Below are positions 32,626 through 41,895 of a stretch of 64,000 nucleotides of DNA, piece after piece. How positions within the stretch are numbered: the first letter of the stretch is position 1; every line of letters starts with the position of its first letter. The notes under the pieces were generated by a model. That model saw nothing but the letters and a program-made list of their open reading frames with translations. It did not search any database and was not told the origin of the DNA. This DNA is from SHZL01 sp031362985 (GTDB lineage Bacteria; Pseudomonadota; Gammaproteobacteria; Xanthomonadales; SZUA-36). A program made the position numbers and the translations under genes. The stretch spans positions 1 through 64,000 of the forward strand of contig JANLTO010000157.1 of the NCBI GenBank assembly GCA_031362985.1. The letters run 5' to 3'.

Positions 32626-35073
32626 TTGAAAAACCAGGCACGAATCGTCATCGTTGGTGGCGGCATCATGGGTGTCGGTTTGCTCTATCACCTCGCGCTG
32701 GAGGGCTGCAGCGACGTGATGCTGATCGAAAAAGGCGAGCTGACTTCAGGCTCTACCTGGCATGCTGCCGGGCAGTGCCCCAGCCTGGTCGGAAATTACA
32801 ATCTGGCGAAAATCCACCACCACGGCAACCTGCTTTATCCCCGACTGGAGGAACTGACCGGGCAATACGTCAGTTGGCATTCCTCGGGTGGGATTCGCCT
32901 GGCGCGTACCCAACACGACCTCGACTGGTTCCAGTACATGCGCGGTATTGCGCGCCAGGTTGGCTTTCGCATGGAGATCATCGATGCGGCTGAAATTCGC
33001 CGCCTCAATCCGTTCATGAACACCGATGGCGTGCTGGCCGGTGCCTGGACCATGGACGATGGCCATGCAGACCCCTCGGGCCTGACCCAGGCCATGGCCC
33101 GGGGCGCCACCCGGCTGGGAGCCACGGTGGTGCGGCACAACCGGGTGACGGATATGCGCCCCCTGCCCTCGGGTGAGTGGGAAGTGGTCACTGCGCAAGG
33201 TAGTGTACTTGCCGAAACCGTGGTCAACGCAGCCGGTTGTTTTGCGCGGCAGGTAGCGCAGATGGTGGGCGTGGATTTACCCATCACCAACCTGGAACAC
33301 CATTACATCGTGACCGGGCCGGTAGCGGAATTCGCGGCCTCTGATATGGAAATCCCGGTGATTCGCGACCCGTATGCCTCGGCCTATATCCGCCAGGAAC
33401 AAAAGTCCGGTCTGGTGGGGATTTACGAACAGGAGAACGTAACCGAAGCCTGGGCGCCGCGCGGTTTTCCCAATTGGGATTCCGACAGCGAATTATTCAG
33501 CCCGGACCTCGACCGCCTGATGCCGTGGCTGGGCCGTGCCCTGGAACGCATGCCGGTGCTGGAAGATGCGGGCATCAAGCGTATCGTGAACGGCGCCATC
33601 CCACACTCGGCCGACGGCCCGCCCCTGCTCGGCCCGATTGCTGGCCTGAAGAATTTCTGGCTGTGCTGTGGCTCTTCCTTCGGCATCGCCCAGGGCGCAG
33701 GCTGCGGCAAGTACCTTGCTCAGTGGATGCTGCATGGGGATTCCGAGCTCAACATGACCGGATTTGATCCGCGCCGCTTCGGTGTCTATGCCGACCAGGC
33801 CTACATGCGCGCCAAGGGCCTGCAGGACTACCGCATGACCTACCACACGCCCCTGCCCGGTGAGGAACTGCCGGCCGCGCGCAACTGCCGGCGCAGTCCC
33901 TTGCACGACAGATTGCAACAACAAGGAGCGGTGCACACCCAGACCAATGGCTGGGAAAGGCCCAAGTGGTTCTCACCCGACGGGCGGGTAGAAGACTACA
34001 GATACCGTCACAATAATACGTTCAGCGTGGTGCGCGAGGAATGCTTGGCCGTGCGCGAGCGTGCAGGTTTGCTGGACCTTTCCGGCTTTGCCAAGTTTGA
34101 GGTCAGCGGACCCGATGCCAAGTCGTTCCTCAACCGCCTGTGCGCCAACCGCATGCCGCAAAAGCCCGGCGGCATCGTGCTCGCCCATGTGCTTTCCCCG
34201 GCCGGCCGGATACTCGCAGAGATGACCATCACGCGTTTGCCCGGCGAACACTGTGGCGAGCAATGTGGTGAGAAATATTATGTGCTGTCGGCCGCAGCAG
34301 CCGAATTGCGCGACGCAGATCACTTGCAGCAGGGGCGGCTGCAGCACGAACAGGTCACGATCACCAACATCACTGAGCGAAGAGGAGTGCTGGTGCTTGC
34401 CGGACCCAGGGCCAGGGATGTCCTTTCTCCCTTGACCGAGGCTGACCTCGGCAACGCCGCCTTTCCCTGGCTAAGCGGCCGGGAAATCAGCGTCGCCGGA
34501 ATCCCGCTGATCGCCCTGCGGGTAAACTACGTGGGCGAATTGGGCTGGGAACTGCATGCGCGCATGGAACGCATGGGCGAACTGTACGATGCGCTGTGGC
34601 GCGCGGGCGCAGCGCATGGCGTGGCGAATTTCGGCCTGTATGCGGTCAACAGCCTGCGTATGGAAAAAGCCTACCGTGGCTGGGGCGCCGAACTGACCAA
34701 CGAGGTGAACATGCTGGACGCCGCCATGGAGCGTTTCATCAAATTGGACAAGGAGGATTTTGTCGGCAAGGCAGCCACCCTCGAGCAAAAGCAAAAGGCA
34801 TCAGCTTTGCGGCTGGTCTATTTCGAATTTGCGGGCGCCGATTCCGATGTGCGCGGCGGTGAGCCACTTTTTGCCGGGGAAAACTGCATCGGTGTCACCA
34901 CCTCCGGCGCCTTCGGCCATTACACCGGTAAAGCCCTGGGCTTTGGCTATGTGCACCCGGAACATGCAGCTCCGGGTTGCCGGTTCACGGTGGAACTGTT
35001 GGGTGAGCCCTACCCTGCGACTGTATTGCTTGATCCCGTGTACGATCCCTCCAACCTGCGCCTGAGGGCATGA
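32626..35073 (+). CDS. FAD-dependent dehydrogenase of the dimethylglycine/sarcosine dehydrogenase type
   Basis: 815 residues from TTG 32626; no ATG is available in frame before the FAD motif. Residues about 5-370 are a DAO-type FAD domain (IVIVGGGIMGVGLLYHLALE; SGSTWHAAG, where the family carries covalently bound FAD on His). A short connecting domain follows (about 375-430), then a GcvT-type tetrahydrofolate domain (LSGFAKFEVSGPDAKSFLNR to about 710) and a GcvT C-terminal barrel. Such enzymes oxidatively N-demethylate methylglycines or similar amines and pass formaldehyde to THF. The exact amine is unknown. First of a tandem pair, 3 bp before the second. Confidence 0.85.
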   Translation: MKNQARIVIVGGGIMGVGLLYHLALEGCSDVMLIEKGELTSGSTWHAAGQCPSLVGNYNLAKIHHHGNLLYPRLEELTGQYVSWHSSGGIRLARTQHDLDWFQYMRGIARQVGFRMEIIDAAEIRRLNPFMNTDGVLAGAWTMDDGHADPSGLTQAMARGATRLGATVVRHNRVTDMRPLPSGEWEVVTAQGSVLAETVVNAAGCFARQVAQMVGVDLPITNLEHHYIVTGPVAEFAASDMEIPVIRDPYASAYIRQEQKSGLVGIYEQENVTEAWAPRGFPNWDSDSELFSPDLDRLMPWLGRALERMPVLEDAGIKRIVNGAIPHSADGPPLLGPIAGLKNFWLCCGSSFGIAQGAGCGKYLAQWMLHGDSELNMTGFDPRRFGVYADQAYMRAKGLQDYRMTYHTPLPGEELPAARNCRRSPLHDRLQQQGAVHTQTNGWERPKWFSPDGRVEDYRYRHNNTFSVVREECLAVRERAGLLDLSGFAKFEVSGPDAKSFLNRLCANRMPQKPGGIVLAHVLSPAGRILAEMTITRLPGEHCGEQCGEKYYVLSAAAAELRDADHLQQGRLQHEQVTITNITERRGVLVLAGPRARDVLSPLTEADLGNAAFPWLSGREISVAGIPLIALRVNYVGELGWELHARMERMGELYDALWRAGAAHGVANFGLYAVNSLRMEKAYRGWGAELTNEVNMLDAAMERFIKLDKEDFVGKAATLEQKQKASALRLVYFEFAGADSDVRGGEPLFAGENCIGVTTSGAFGHYTGKALGFGYVHPEHAAPGCRFTVELLGEPYPATVLLDPVYDPSNLRLRA

Positions 35074-35076
35074 ACC

Positions 35077-37536
35077 ATGACTATTGAACTGCCGCGCAAA
35101 GCGCAAGTAGTGATCATCGGAGGCGGCGTGGTTGGCTGCTCCATTGCTTACCACCTGGCAAAACTGGGCTGGTCCGATGTCCTGCTGCTGGAGCGCAGGC
35201 AATTGACCAGTGGCACCACCTGGCATGCGGCCGGCCTGATCGGCCAGTTGCGCGCCTCGATCAACATGACCCGTCTCGCGCGCTACACGGCAGAGCTCTA
35301 CCGCCAGCTGGAAGCGGAAACGGGGCAGGCCACCGGCTACCGCCAGTGCGGCTCAATTTCCATTGCCACCAATCTCGAGCGCTTCGAGGAACTCAAACGC
35401 AACGCCTCTATGGCAAAAGTGTTCGGCTTGCCGGTAAACGTAATCAGCCGTGAGGAGGTCAAGCAACGCTACCCCCTGATCAACGACAGCGACATTCTCG
35501 GCGGAATCCATATTCCCAGCGACGGCTACGGCAATGCAGTGGACATCACCCAGGCGCTGGCCAAAGGCGCGCGCAGTGGCGGTGTGCAAATTGTGCAGGA
35601 CTGCAAGGTCACGGCCATCCGGCACGATGGTGCAAAAGTCACGGGAGTGTCGACCGCCCAGGGAGATATCGTGGGCGACGTCGCCGCCGATAAAGTGGTG
35701 ATCTGCGGCGGCATGTGGAGCCGTGACCTCGCCGCAAGCATAGGTGTGAACATTCCGCTGCAGGCCTGCGAGCATTACTACGTGCTGTTTGAATCCGTTG
35801 CAGGGCTGGACCCCGCAATGCCGGTAATGCGCGACTATGATGCCTGCAGCTATTACAAGTACGACGCCGGCAAGCTGATGGTCGGTGCATTTGAACCACA
35901 TGCCAGGCCCTGGGGTATCGAAGGCATTGCCGAGGATTTTTGTTTCGACGAAATCGCCGGCAATTTCGAACAAATGGAGCCCGTGCTGGAGCAGGCCATG
36001 CAGCGCATCCCGGCCTTGCAACACGCCGGCATCCAGAAGTTCTTCTGTGGTCCGGAAAGTTTTACACCCGACGTGCGCTATCACCTCGGCGAGGCGCCGG
36101 AACTGAAGAATTGTTTCGTCGCGGCCGGGATGAATTCCATCGGGCTGCAGTCGGCCGGTGGTGTCGGCAAAGTCATGGCCGATTGGATTCGCGACGGCCA
36201 TCCGCCAGCTGACCTGTGGGAAGTGGACGTGCGGCGCAACATGCCCTTCCAGGGCAATCGCAAATACCTGCGCGAGCGGGTCTCCGAAACCCTGGGGCTG
36301 CTGTACGCCACCCATTGGCCATTCCGTCAGTATGAGTCCGCCCGTGGCGCACGCAAGTCGGCGCTGCATGACCGCCTGGTGGCGCGCGGCGCCTGCCACG
36401 GGGAAGCGTTTGGCTGGGAGCGGCCCAACTGGTATGCCCCGCAGGGAGTCGTGCCGCGTTACGAATACAGCTATGGGCGCCAGAACTGGTTTGAACATTC
36501 AGCGGCCGAGCACCGCGCCGTGCGCGATGCGGTCGGCCTGTTTGATCAGTCCTCATTCGCCAAGTTTCGCCTCGAAGGCCCGCACGCCTGCCGGGTGCTG
36601 AACCGGGTATGCGCCAATGATGTTGATGTCGCCACCGGTCGCATTGTCTATACGCAATGGCTCAATGAACGTGGCGGCATTGAAGCCGACGTCACTGTCA
36701 CCCGGCTTGCTGATGACTGTTTCCTCATCGTGGGTGGGGCGGAAACCGAAGTGCGTGATTTCGCCTGGCTGAAAAGCCATATCCCCGCCACTGAGCATTG
36801 CGTACTAACCAATGTGAGTTCCGCCATGGGCGTCATATCCCTGATGGGGCCGGCCTCACGTCAACTGCTGCAGTCGTTGACTCCGGCGGACATGTCCGGG
36901 CCGGCGTTTCCTTTTGCCAGCAGCCGGGAAATTGAATTGGGCTACGCCCTGGTGCGGGCTTCGCGCATCACCTACGTGGGAGAGCTCGGCTGGGAGCTAT
37001 ACGTGCCCTCGGAGTTCATGCTGGGTGTGTACGACGAGATCGTCGCTGCCGGGGATCGCTGCGGCCTGGTGCATGCCGGTTACCACGCGCTCAACTCCTT
37101 GCGCATCGAAAAAGCTTATCGCCACTGGGGCCATGACATCACCGACGAGGACACACCGCTGGAAGCCGGGCTGGAGTTTGCCGTAAAGCTCGACAAGGCG
37201 GGTGGATTTACCGGGCGGGAAGCTTTGCTGCGGCAGCAGGAGCAGGGCCTGCGCAAGCGCCTGGTGCAGTTCAAACTGCACTCACCGCAACCGCTGCTCT
37301 ACCACAATGAGCCGATATGGCGAGGCGACACCATCGTTGGCTCCATCCGCTCGGGCATGTATGGCCACACACTGGGAACAGCAGTAGGCCTGGGCTACGT
37401 CGAGCCTCCACCCGGACACGTGCTTGGCGAGATTGGCACCGACGAATTCGAAATCGAGATTGCCGGTATACGCCATCCAGCCACGGCATCATTGCGGCCG
37501 ATGTTCGACCCGGAAAACAGCCGCATCAGGGGTTAA
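35077..37536 (+). CDS. Second FAD-dependent dehydrogenase with GcvT-like domain
   Basis: 819 residues with the same layout as its upstream neighbour: FAD motif VVIIGGGVVGCSIAYHLAKL, SGTTWHAAGLIGQLRAS, linker domain, GcvT core (FDQSSFAKFRLEGPHACRVL to ITYVGELGWELYVPSEF) and a C-terminal barrel. The two proteins are clearly homologous but diverged, so this is an old duplication. Start ATG lies 3 bp after the preceding stop; they are surely co-transcribed and may act on successive N-methyl groups or form a heteromer. Similarity is closer to sarcosine/dimethylglycine dehydrogenases than to glycine-cleavage GcvT itself. Confidence 0.87.
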   Translation: MTIELPRKAQVVIIGGGVVGCSIAYHLAKLGWSDVLLLERRQLTSGTTWHAAGLIGQLRASINMTRLARYTAELYRQLEAETGQATGYRQCGSISIATNLERFEELKRNASMAKVFGLPVNVISREEVKQRYPLINDSDILGGIHIPSDGYGNAVDITQALAKGARSGGVQIVQDCKVTAIRHDGAKVTGVSTAQGDIVGDVAADKVVICGGMWSRDLAASIGVNIPLQACEHYYVLFESVAGLDPAMPVMRDYDACSYYKYDAGKLMVGAFEPHARPWGIEGIAEDFCFDEIAGNFEQMEPVLEQAMQRIPALQHAGIQKFFCGPESFTPDVRYHLGEAPELKNCFVAAGMNSIGLQSAGGVGKVMADWIRDGHPPADLWEVDVRRNMPFQGNRKYLRERVSETLGLLYATHWPFRQYESARGARKSALHDRLVARGACHGEAFGWERPNWYAPQGVVPRYEYSYGRQNWFEHSAAEHRAVRDAVGLFDQSSFAKFRLEGPHACRVLNRVCANDVDVATGRIVYTQWLNERGGIEADVTVTRLADDCFLIVGGAETEVRDFAWLKSHIPATEHCVLTNVSSAMGVISLMGPASRQLLQSLTPADMSGPAFPFASSREIELGYALVRASRITYVGELGWELYVPSEFMLGVYDEIVAAGDRCGLVHAGYHALNSLRIEKAYRHWGHDITDEDTPLEAGLEFAVKLDKAGGFTGREALLRQQEQGLRKRLVQFKLHSPQPLLYHNEPIWRGDTIVGSIRSGMYGHTLGTAVGLGYVEPPPGHVLGEIGTDEFEIEIAGIRHPATASLRPMFDPENSRIRG

Positions 37537-37630
37537 GGGCTGCGCGCCTGAAACCTGGTCACGAAACAAAGCAGTCGTCTTGGCGACAGGTGTTTGGGCA
37601 CATGCTTTATCGTATTTCTGCCGGCCTGGT

Positions 37631-38389
37631 TCAGTCCTTCTCCAGCAACAATGCAATTACGTCACCTTGCTTTCTGTACCTCCAGTATATGGTCCGGATG
37701 ATCAGCTTCTCCATTAGTCCTATTGGATCCCGTTGGTGAAAAAGCTCAAACCCTTTGGAAATCCTTCTCACACGCAAGCCAGACCCTGTAACAGCTTCCA
37801 GCAATTTGGCTTCCTCAAGCGGTTCCTCATCCGGGTCCGAAGCATCGGCCGGCATACACTCTTTAAGTCGATCAATTAATATGCTTTTTGAATTTCTGCT
37901 TTGAACTATTGCAGGAACGTGCGCTGAATATATTGGCTCGGCAATTACCAGTTGCCCAAAGTGATTGAGCATAGCGAATGCTTTGAGCAGGAATTCCTTC
38001 AGCCCATTCTGATCAAGATGATGAAGGACGCCGACACAGGTGATCAGGTCTGCCCGCAGCGATGCGTTCAGAGCGAAAAATTCATCCAGGTCCTGTTCTA
38101 TGAACTCTACGTTATTCAGTCCCGCTGCCTGCGCTTTCTTTGCGGCTACTGCAAGCATGTGCTTACTGTGATCAACCGCAATAACGGTTTGTGGCAAGTG
38201 CCGGTACCTGAGGAACATCTGACCTGTGCCGCATCCAAGGTCCAACATGACTTTTGCCGGTTTTAAAAGTTTGTCGATTGGCCGAAGCAGCAATTCGTTG
38301 GGATACTGGCGAGGCTCGTTGGTAATGTAGTCGTAAACTCCGGCAATATCGGCGTGGTATTTTTTGTCTTTTTCACTGTGGGAATTCAT
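37631..38389 (-). CDS. Class I SAM-dependent methyltransferase
   Basis: 252 residues from ATG 38389, chosen for its AAAGG site over an upstream in-frame ATG at 38434. Motif I is VMLDLGCGTGQMFLRY (about 46-62), then VIAVDHSKHMLAVAAKKA and DLITCVGVLHHLDQ, all standard for Rossmann-fold methyltransferases with a ubiE-like core. The C-terminal half (DASDPDEEPLEEAKLLEAVT) is family-unspecific. Convergent with the flavoprotein pair. Base use is AT-richer than its neighbours, a mild sign of transfer. Confidence 0.82.
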   Translation of the reverse strand: MNSHSEKDKKYHADIAGVYDYITNEPRQYPNELLLRPIDKLLKPAKVMLDLGCGTGQMFLRYRHLPQTVIAVDHSKHMLAVAAKKAQAAGLNNVEFIEQDLDEFFALNASLRADLITCVGVLHHLDQNGLKEFLLKAFAMLNHFGQLVIAEPIYSAHVPAIVQSRNSKSILIDRLKECMPADASDPDEEPLEEAKLLEAVTGSGLRVRRISKGFELFHQRDPIGLMEKLIIRTIYWRYRKQGDVIALLLEKD

Positions 38390-38537
38390 GGTGCCTTTTT
38401 GGATGCGCGGGCGGTATATGGCCGAGTGCTGCAATATAACTTTTTCAACTCATATTGAGTAGAAGTATTGGTGGAGTACCTGAAAGCGGTGTTCAGCGGT
38501 TCGGAATGAAGCGTGAAGATTGTCATCGAAGCACTCT

Positions 38538-40970
38538 TTAGTTGAGGCCAATGGTTTCTTGCTTGCGCCCGAATACCAGCAACACATTGCCCGGCATATG
38601 GAAATAGAGGCCGTAGCCGGAGTTCGCGTAGACACGTCCGTTCACTATCATCGGTCCGCTGCCGCCGCCGAACGACCCGCCGTGCGCGGTCTCGCCGGAT
38701 AAGGTATCCCACTCGCGGTCGGTATCGACCTGCCACAGAACCGTGCCGGTTGTGCTGTCGTAGGCGCGCAGCCTGCCATCCATGTGTCCCGCGAACACCA
38801 GCCCGGGGATCGCAGTGATGGCTTGTGAAATGCCGGGATCACAGTCCTTCCTGTCACCACAAACGTTATCCGCCGGCGCCGACCAGAGAATTTCACCCGT
38901 GAATGCATCCAGCGCGTACAAACCGGGACGGGCCTCGGCTATGGGCAGCATGCTGTCGTCATAGTCCGACATCGGCACGAACACCCGCCGGCCCTCGACC
39001 GCAAGCCCGAAGTGCTGGCCACCCTGGTTGCCGCCCCGCCCGGCCTTGCGGTGCCACACCAGCTTGCCGGCGTCCGGATCAAGGCCCCACACGTCGCCGG
39101 ATTTCTGCCCGGCGACCAGGATCTCGCGGCCATCCACTTCGATGTGTGCCGGCGGCGAGGCGAAATCAAAATCCGGGCCCTGCTCTGCCGGACAATTCGC
39201 ATGATCGGGGATGAATGGCATGCAGGCCAGATTCCAGGCATCGCCGGGCGTGGCCTGGAAGGACCAGCGGATGTCGCCTGTGGCCGCATCCATGGCAATG
39301 ATCGCGTCACTCCTGTCCTGCGCGGGTGATGAATAGTTCTCACCAGTACCGAAATACAACAATCCGCGCCTGGCATCGACCGTCGGTGTGTTCCACACCG
39401 GGGCGCCGGAGGGGGCGAGCACCGGCGTGCCGCGGGCATTGCGCGCGACCTCTGTGGGCGCACGGTCTATCGTGTAGCGCTGCCACTGCACCACTCCGGT
39501 CGCCGCATCCATGGCGACGATCGAACCGCGGAACGAGCAGCAGGGATACGCGGGATCCGCCGCCGGCACGACTTCAAGTGAGGACACGGGCTGGTAAACG
39601 AGCCCGCGATAGAGCACGGGCTGGGCAGTCGCTGTCGCGTTTGGATGATCGTCCACTTTGCGCATCCAGGCCAGCTCGCCGGTCTCCAGATTCACCGCGT
39701 AGGTGCGCGCCACGAGGTCCGAAAAATAACCCAGAGGAACCGTGCCGGCCGGCTGGCCGCGCTCCCAGGGCGTGATGGTGATGCCGGTGCGCACCTCGGT
39801 TCCCGCGACGAACGTCCAGCGCACACAGCCCGTTTCACGTTCCAGCGCATAGACCGTTCCGTCCTGGCTGCCGACGTACACCGCACCACCCGCAAACGAT
39901 GGCTGTGATCGCGCACGCGTTGCCCCGGGGTACGCAAACGCCCACTTGAGTTCGAGTGCAGGCAGATCCCCGGCGCTGAGTTTGGCCACCTCAGAGGGGA
40001 TCAAGCGCTGGTTGGAAGCGGCAACTCCCCAGCCCTGCTGGAACGGCGGATCTTTCCAGTTAAATGCCATGCGTTCAGGGCCGCAGGTTTGCGGCGGAAA
40101 TGCCGGCACCTGTGGCTGGCCGCCCGTCAGGAACTCGACCAGCGCCGCGCGCATGTCCGGCGTCAGTTGTGCGGCCTGCTGGCGCATGACCCCGGTCTCC
40201 AGCGCCGCGGTGATGGCTTCCGGCGACATCATCTGCAGGAAGGACAGGTGCGGGGCACGCTGCACAAGGCCGTTGTGACACTGCTCACATGCCGAGGCGA
40301 ATACGGCTGCGCCGGGATGCGCGGCACCTCCCCCCTGTTGTCCCGACATCTGCGCCTGCACTTCCCCGGACGAGCTATCCGGCGGGGCATTGGATTGCTG
40401 GGCAGGCTGCTGTTCCGGCTGCGGCAACGGCTCCTTGAGTTCCACGAAGTTGCCTTCGGGATCGCTCAGGAACACGAAACGGCCGCCAAATCCTGCCAGT
40501 GTCTGCGGTTCGCTGAGGACCGTGCCAAGCTTTTCGCGGTGCGCGGCGGCGATGACGCGGTCAAGACTGTCAACGACGAAGCCAACGTGGGTGAGCCCGA
40601 GCGGGCTGGTCGTGCTGCGCTTGATCCGGCGGGCCGGCGCACTGTCATACTTCAGCAACTCGAAAGCCATCGGCGCCCCGGGCCCCTGGTAATGGCGCAC
40701 TTCGACCTGCGTGCCATGGGTCTGCAGCAGCGCATCAAGCGCCGCGACGCGCATCGCATCCGGCCACCGCGATGGCGCATCAGCGTCCTCGATGCGCAGG
40801 TCGGTGACGCGCACCAGGCCGATAACCCGCGTGTAGAAAGCGTCCATCGCTTCGAGGTCCGAGACCACCAGCCCGGCATGCCAGAAATCCGCGGGCGGCG
40901 TATCGGCAATGGTCGGCGCTGAAACGCACAGCAGTGCGGCTAGTGCCGCGAACAACCTTAAGCGAGTCAC
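38538..40970 (-). CDS. Three-part exported protein: VOC domain + cytochrome c + PQQ-type propeller
   Basis: 810 residues from GTG 40970 (AGAGGGGAAC upstream), with signal peptide LRLFAALAALLCVSAPTIA. Residues about 27-182 form a two-module VOC/glyoxalase domain (FWHAGLVVSDLEAMDAFYTR, LTHVGFVVDSLD, NFVELKEP). A Gln/Pro linker leads to a c-type haem site CEQCH (Cys228, Cys231, His232). Residues about 300-810 are a PQQ-dehydrogenase-like propeller with at least six tryptophan-docking blades (AMDAATGVVQW, AMDAATGDIRW, GLDPDAGKLVW, ALDAFTGEILW). Cytochrome + propeller is known from polyvinyl-alcohol dehydrogenases; the added VOC domain is unusual. Periplasmic oxidation of an alcohol is likely; substrate unknown. 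Confidence 0.85.
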   Translation of the reverse strand: MTRLRLFAALAALLCVSAPTIADTPPADFWHAGLVVSDLEAMDAFYTRVIGLVRVTDLRIEDADAPSRWPDAMRVAALDALLQTHGTQVEVRHYQGPGAPMAFELLKYDSAPARRIKRSTTSPLGLTHVGFVVDSLDRVIAAAHREKLGTVLSEPQTLAGFGGRFVFLSDPEGNFVELKEPLPQPEQQPAQQSNAPPDSSSGEVQAQMSGQQGGGAAHPGAAVFASACEQCHNGLVQRAPHLSFLQMMSPEAITAALETGVMRQQAAQLTPDMRAALVEFLTGGQPQVPAFPPQTCGPERMAFNWKDPPFQQGWGVAASNQRLIPSEVAKLSAGDLPALELKWAFAYPGATRARSQPSFAGGAVYVGSQDGTVYALERETGCVRWTFVAGTEVRTGITITPWERGQPAGTVPLGYFSDLVARTYAVNLETGELAWMRKVDDHPNATATAQPVLYRGLVYQPVSSLEVVPAADPAYPCCSFRGSIVAMDAATGVVQWQRYTIDRAPTEVARNARGTPVLAPSGAPVWNTPTVDARRGLLYFGTGENYSSPAQDRSDAIIAMDAATGDIRWSFQATPGDAWNLACMPFIPDHANCPAEQGPDFDFASPPAHIEVDGREILVAGQKSGDVWGLDPDAGKLVWHRKAGRGGNQGGQHFGLAVEGRRVFVPMSDYDDSMLPIAEARPGLYALDAFTGEILWSAPADNVCGDRKDCDPGISQAITAIPGLVFAGHMDGRLRAYDSTTGTVLWQVDTDREWDTLSGETAHGGSFGGGSGPMIVNGRVYANSGYGLYFHMPGNVLLVFGRKQETIGLN

Positions 40971-41276
40971 GAGTTCCCCTCTGATGCATGATCCGGGAGG
41001 AACAGGTGCTCCCGGATTCACCCGCGGACTCTAGCCGGATCGCAACAGGCACGCAAGAAAGATCACCGGCAGGTTGCAGTTCGCACCAAAGCTGGCTGCA
41101 TCCAGCAACTCGACGAACTTGCTGCTGACGGGAGGGGAGTAGCGCAGGTCAGTGATGGAGTGCAGGCCGGTGGATGACTGATTGAGTTTCGGCAGGGTTG
41201 CGGTCAGAATGAAATGGCTGCAATGGTCCGGGTCCCGAACATAGACCTGCTACGCTCCTTTATCACCAGGTGCTAC
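40971..41276. other. 306-bp divergent intergenic region
   Basis: Holds both promoters by necessity. The minus strand has an open frame without start codon over about 41035-41245 (containing KLNQSSTGLHSITDLRYSPP), ending TAG; it is read as chance or a very old remnant. A weak GCGGTCAGAATGAAAT repeat-like stretch occurs near 41202. Nothing else seen. Confidence 0.3.
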
Positions 41277-41873
41277 ATGGTATCTCGTAAAAATATCGCG
41301 GTTACATGGTGCGTAATTTTCTGCTGCGCCCTGTCTGTTCCGGTCCAGGCGGACCCAACCGGTGTCGGCGCAGTGGCCGTGGAATCTGCAAGTACCGATT
41401 CAGACAACAATGAACTATTGGCCACCCTGAGCAGCTACTATCGATGGGTGCTCGCTAACGCTGAGAGCGTCATGAAAAGCGCACCCGGGATTGTTGACGT
41501 GCCGGGCACCACGAAGTTTTACCTGGATCGTTCGTCAGAGCAGGAATTCGTTAAAGGCTTCATGGACTCCGGAATTTTCTCCACGGAATTCCCGGCGGCC
41601 GTATCAAAGTACTACGCAAAGTATGAAAAGGAGTTCTCAGGGTACTCTCCGGCTGAGCTTGATCAAATGGCCCGCGATGGCCGTGGCCCATTGATGGAAG
41701 TGGAAGACATGGACATCTTTTTTTGTGCCCAGGAGTACACGTACAACGATGAGTACATCAAGAACATCCGGCTTAAGGACCTGCACATTGAGGGCGACAG
41801 GGCCAGCGTGATCACGATTTTTCCTTTCGAGTGGGAAACTGATTTCAAGCTGCAGAAGGTTGACGGAAAATAG
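41277..41873 (+). CDS. Secreted protein of unknown function
   Basis: 198 residues; ATG 41277 gives a signal peptide (IAVTWCVIFCCALSVPVQA, about 6-24). The mature part reads ELLATLSSYYRWVLANAESV near the start, a central FVKGFMDSGIFSTEFPAAVS and a C-terminal EDMDIFFCAQEYTYNDEYIK followed by RASVITIFPFEWETDFKLQK. The last segments look like strands of an NTF2-like fold (DUF3828-like), but this is only pattern-based. The esterase gene begins 22 bp downstream, so they are probably co-transcribed. Confidence 0.6.
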   Translation: MVSRKNIAVTWCVIFCCALSVPVQADPTGVGAVAVESASTDSDNNELLATLSSYYRWVLANAESVMKSAPGIVDVPGTTKFYLDRSSEQEFVKGFMDSGIFSTEFPAAVSKYYAKYEKEFSGYSPAELDQMARDGRGPLMEVEDMDIFFCAQEYTYNDEYIKNIRLKDLHIEGDRASVITIFPFEWETDFKLQKVDGK

Positions 41874-41895
41874 TTGATCTCGGCATTCTGCGTGT

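Noticed and set aside
35353..36498. 381-codon minus-strand frame
   Set aside because: Antisense to the second flavoprotein; no recognisable protein pattern, Cys/His-rich shadow of GC-rich codons.
41035..41245. Open minus-strand frame of about 70 codons upstream of the three-domain fusion gene
   Set aside because: Looks mildly protein-like near KLNQSSTGLHSITDL but has no start codon and no recognised family; kept only as a remark on the intergenic region.
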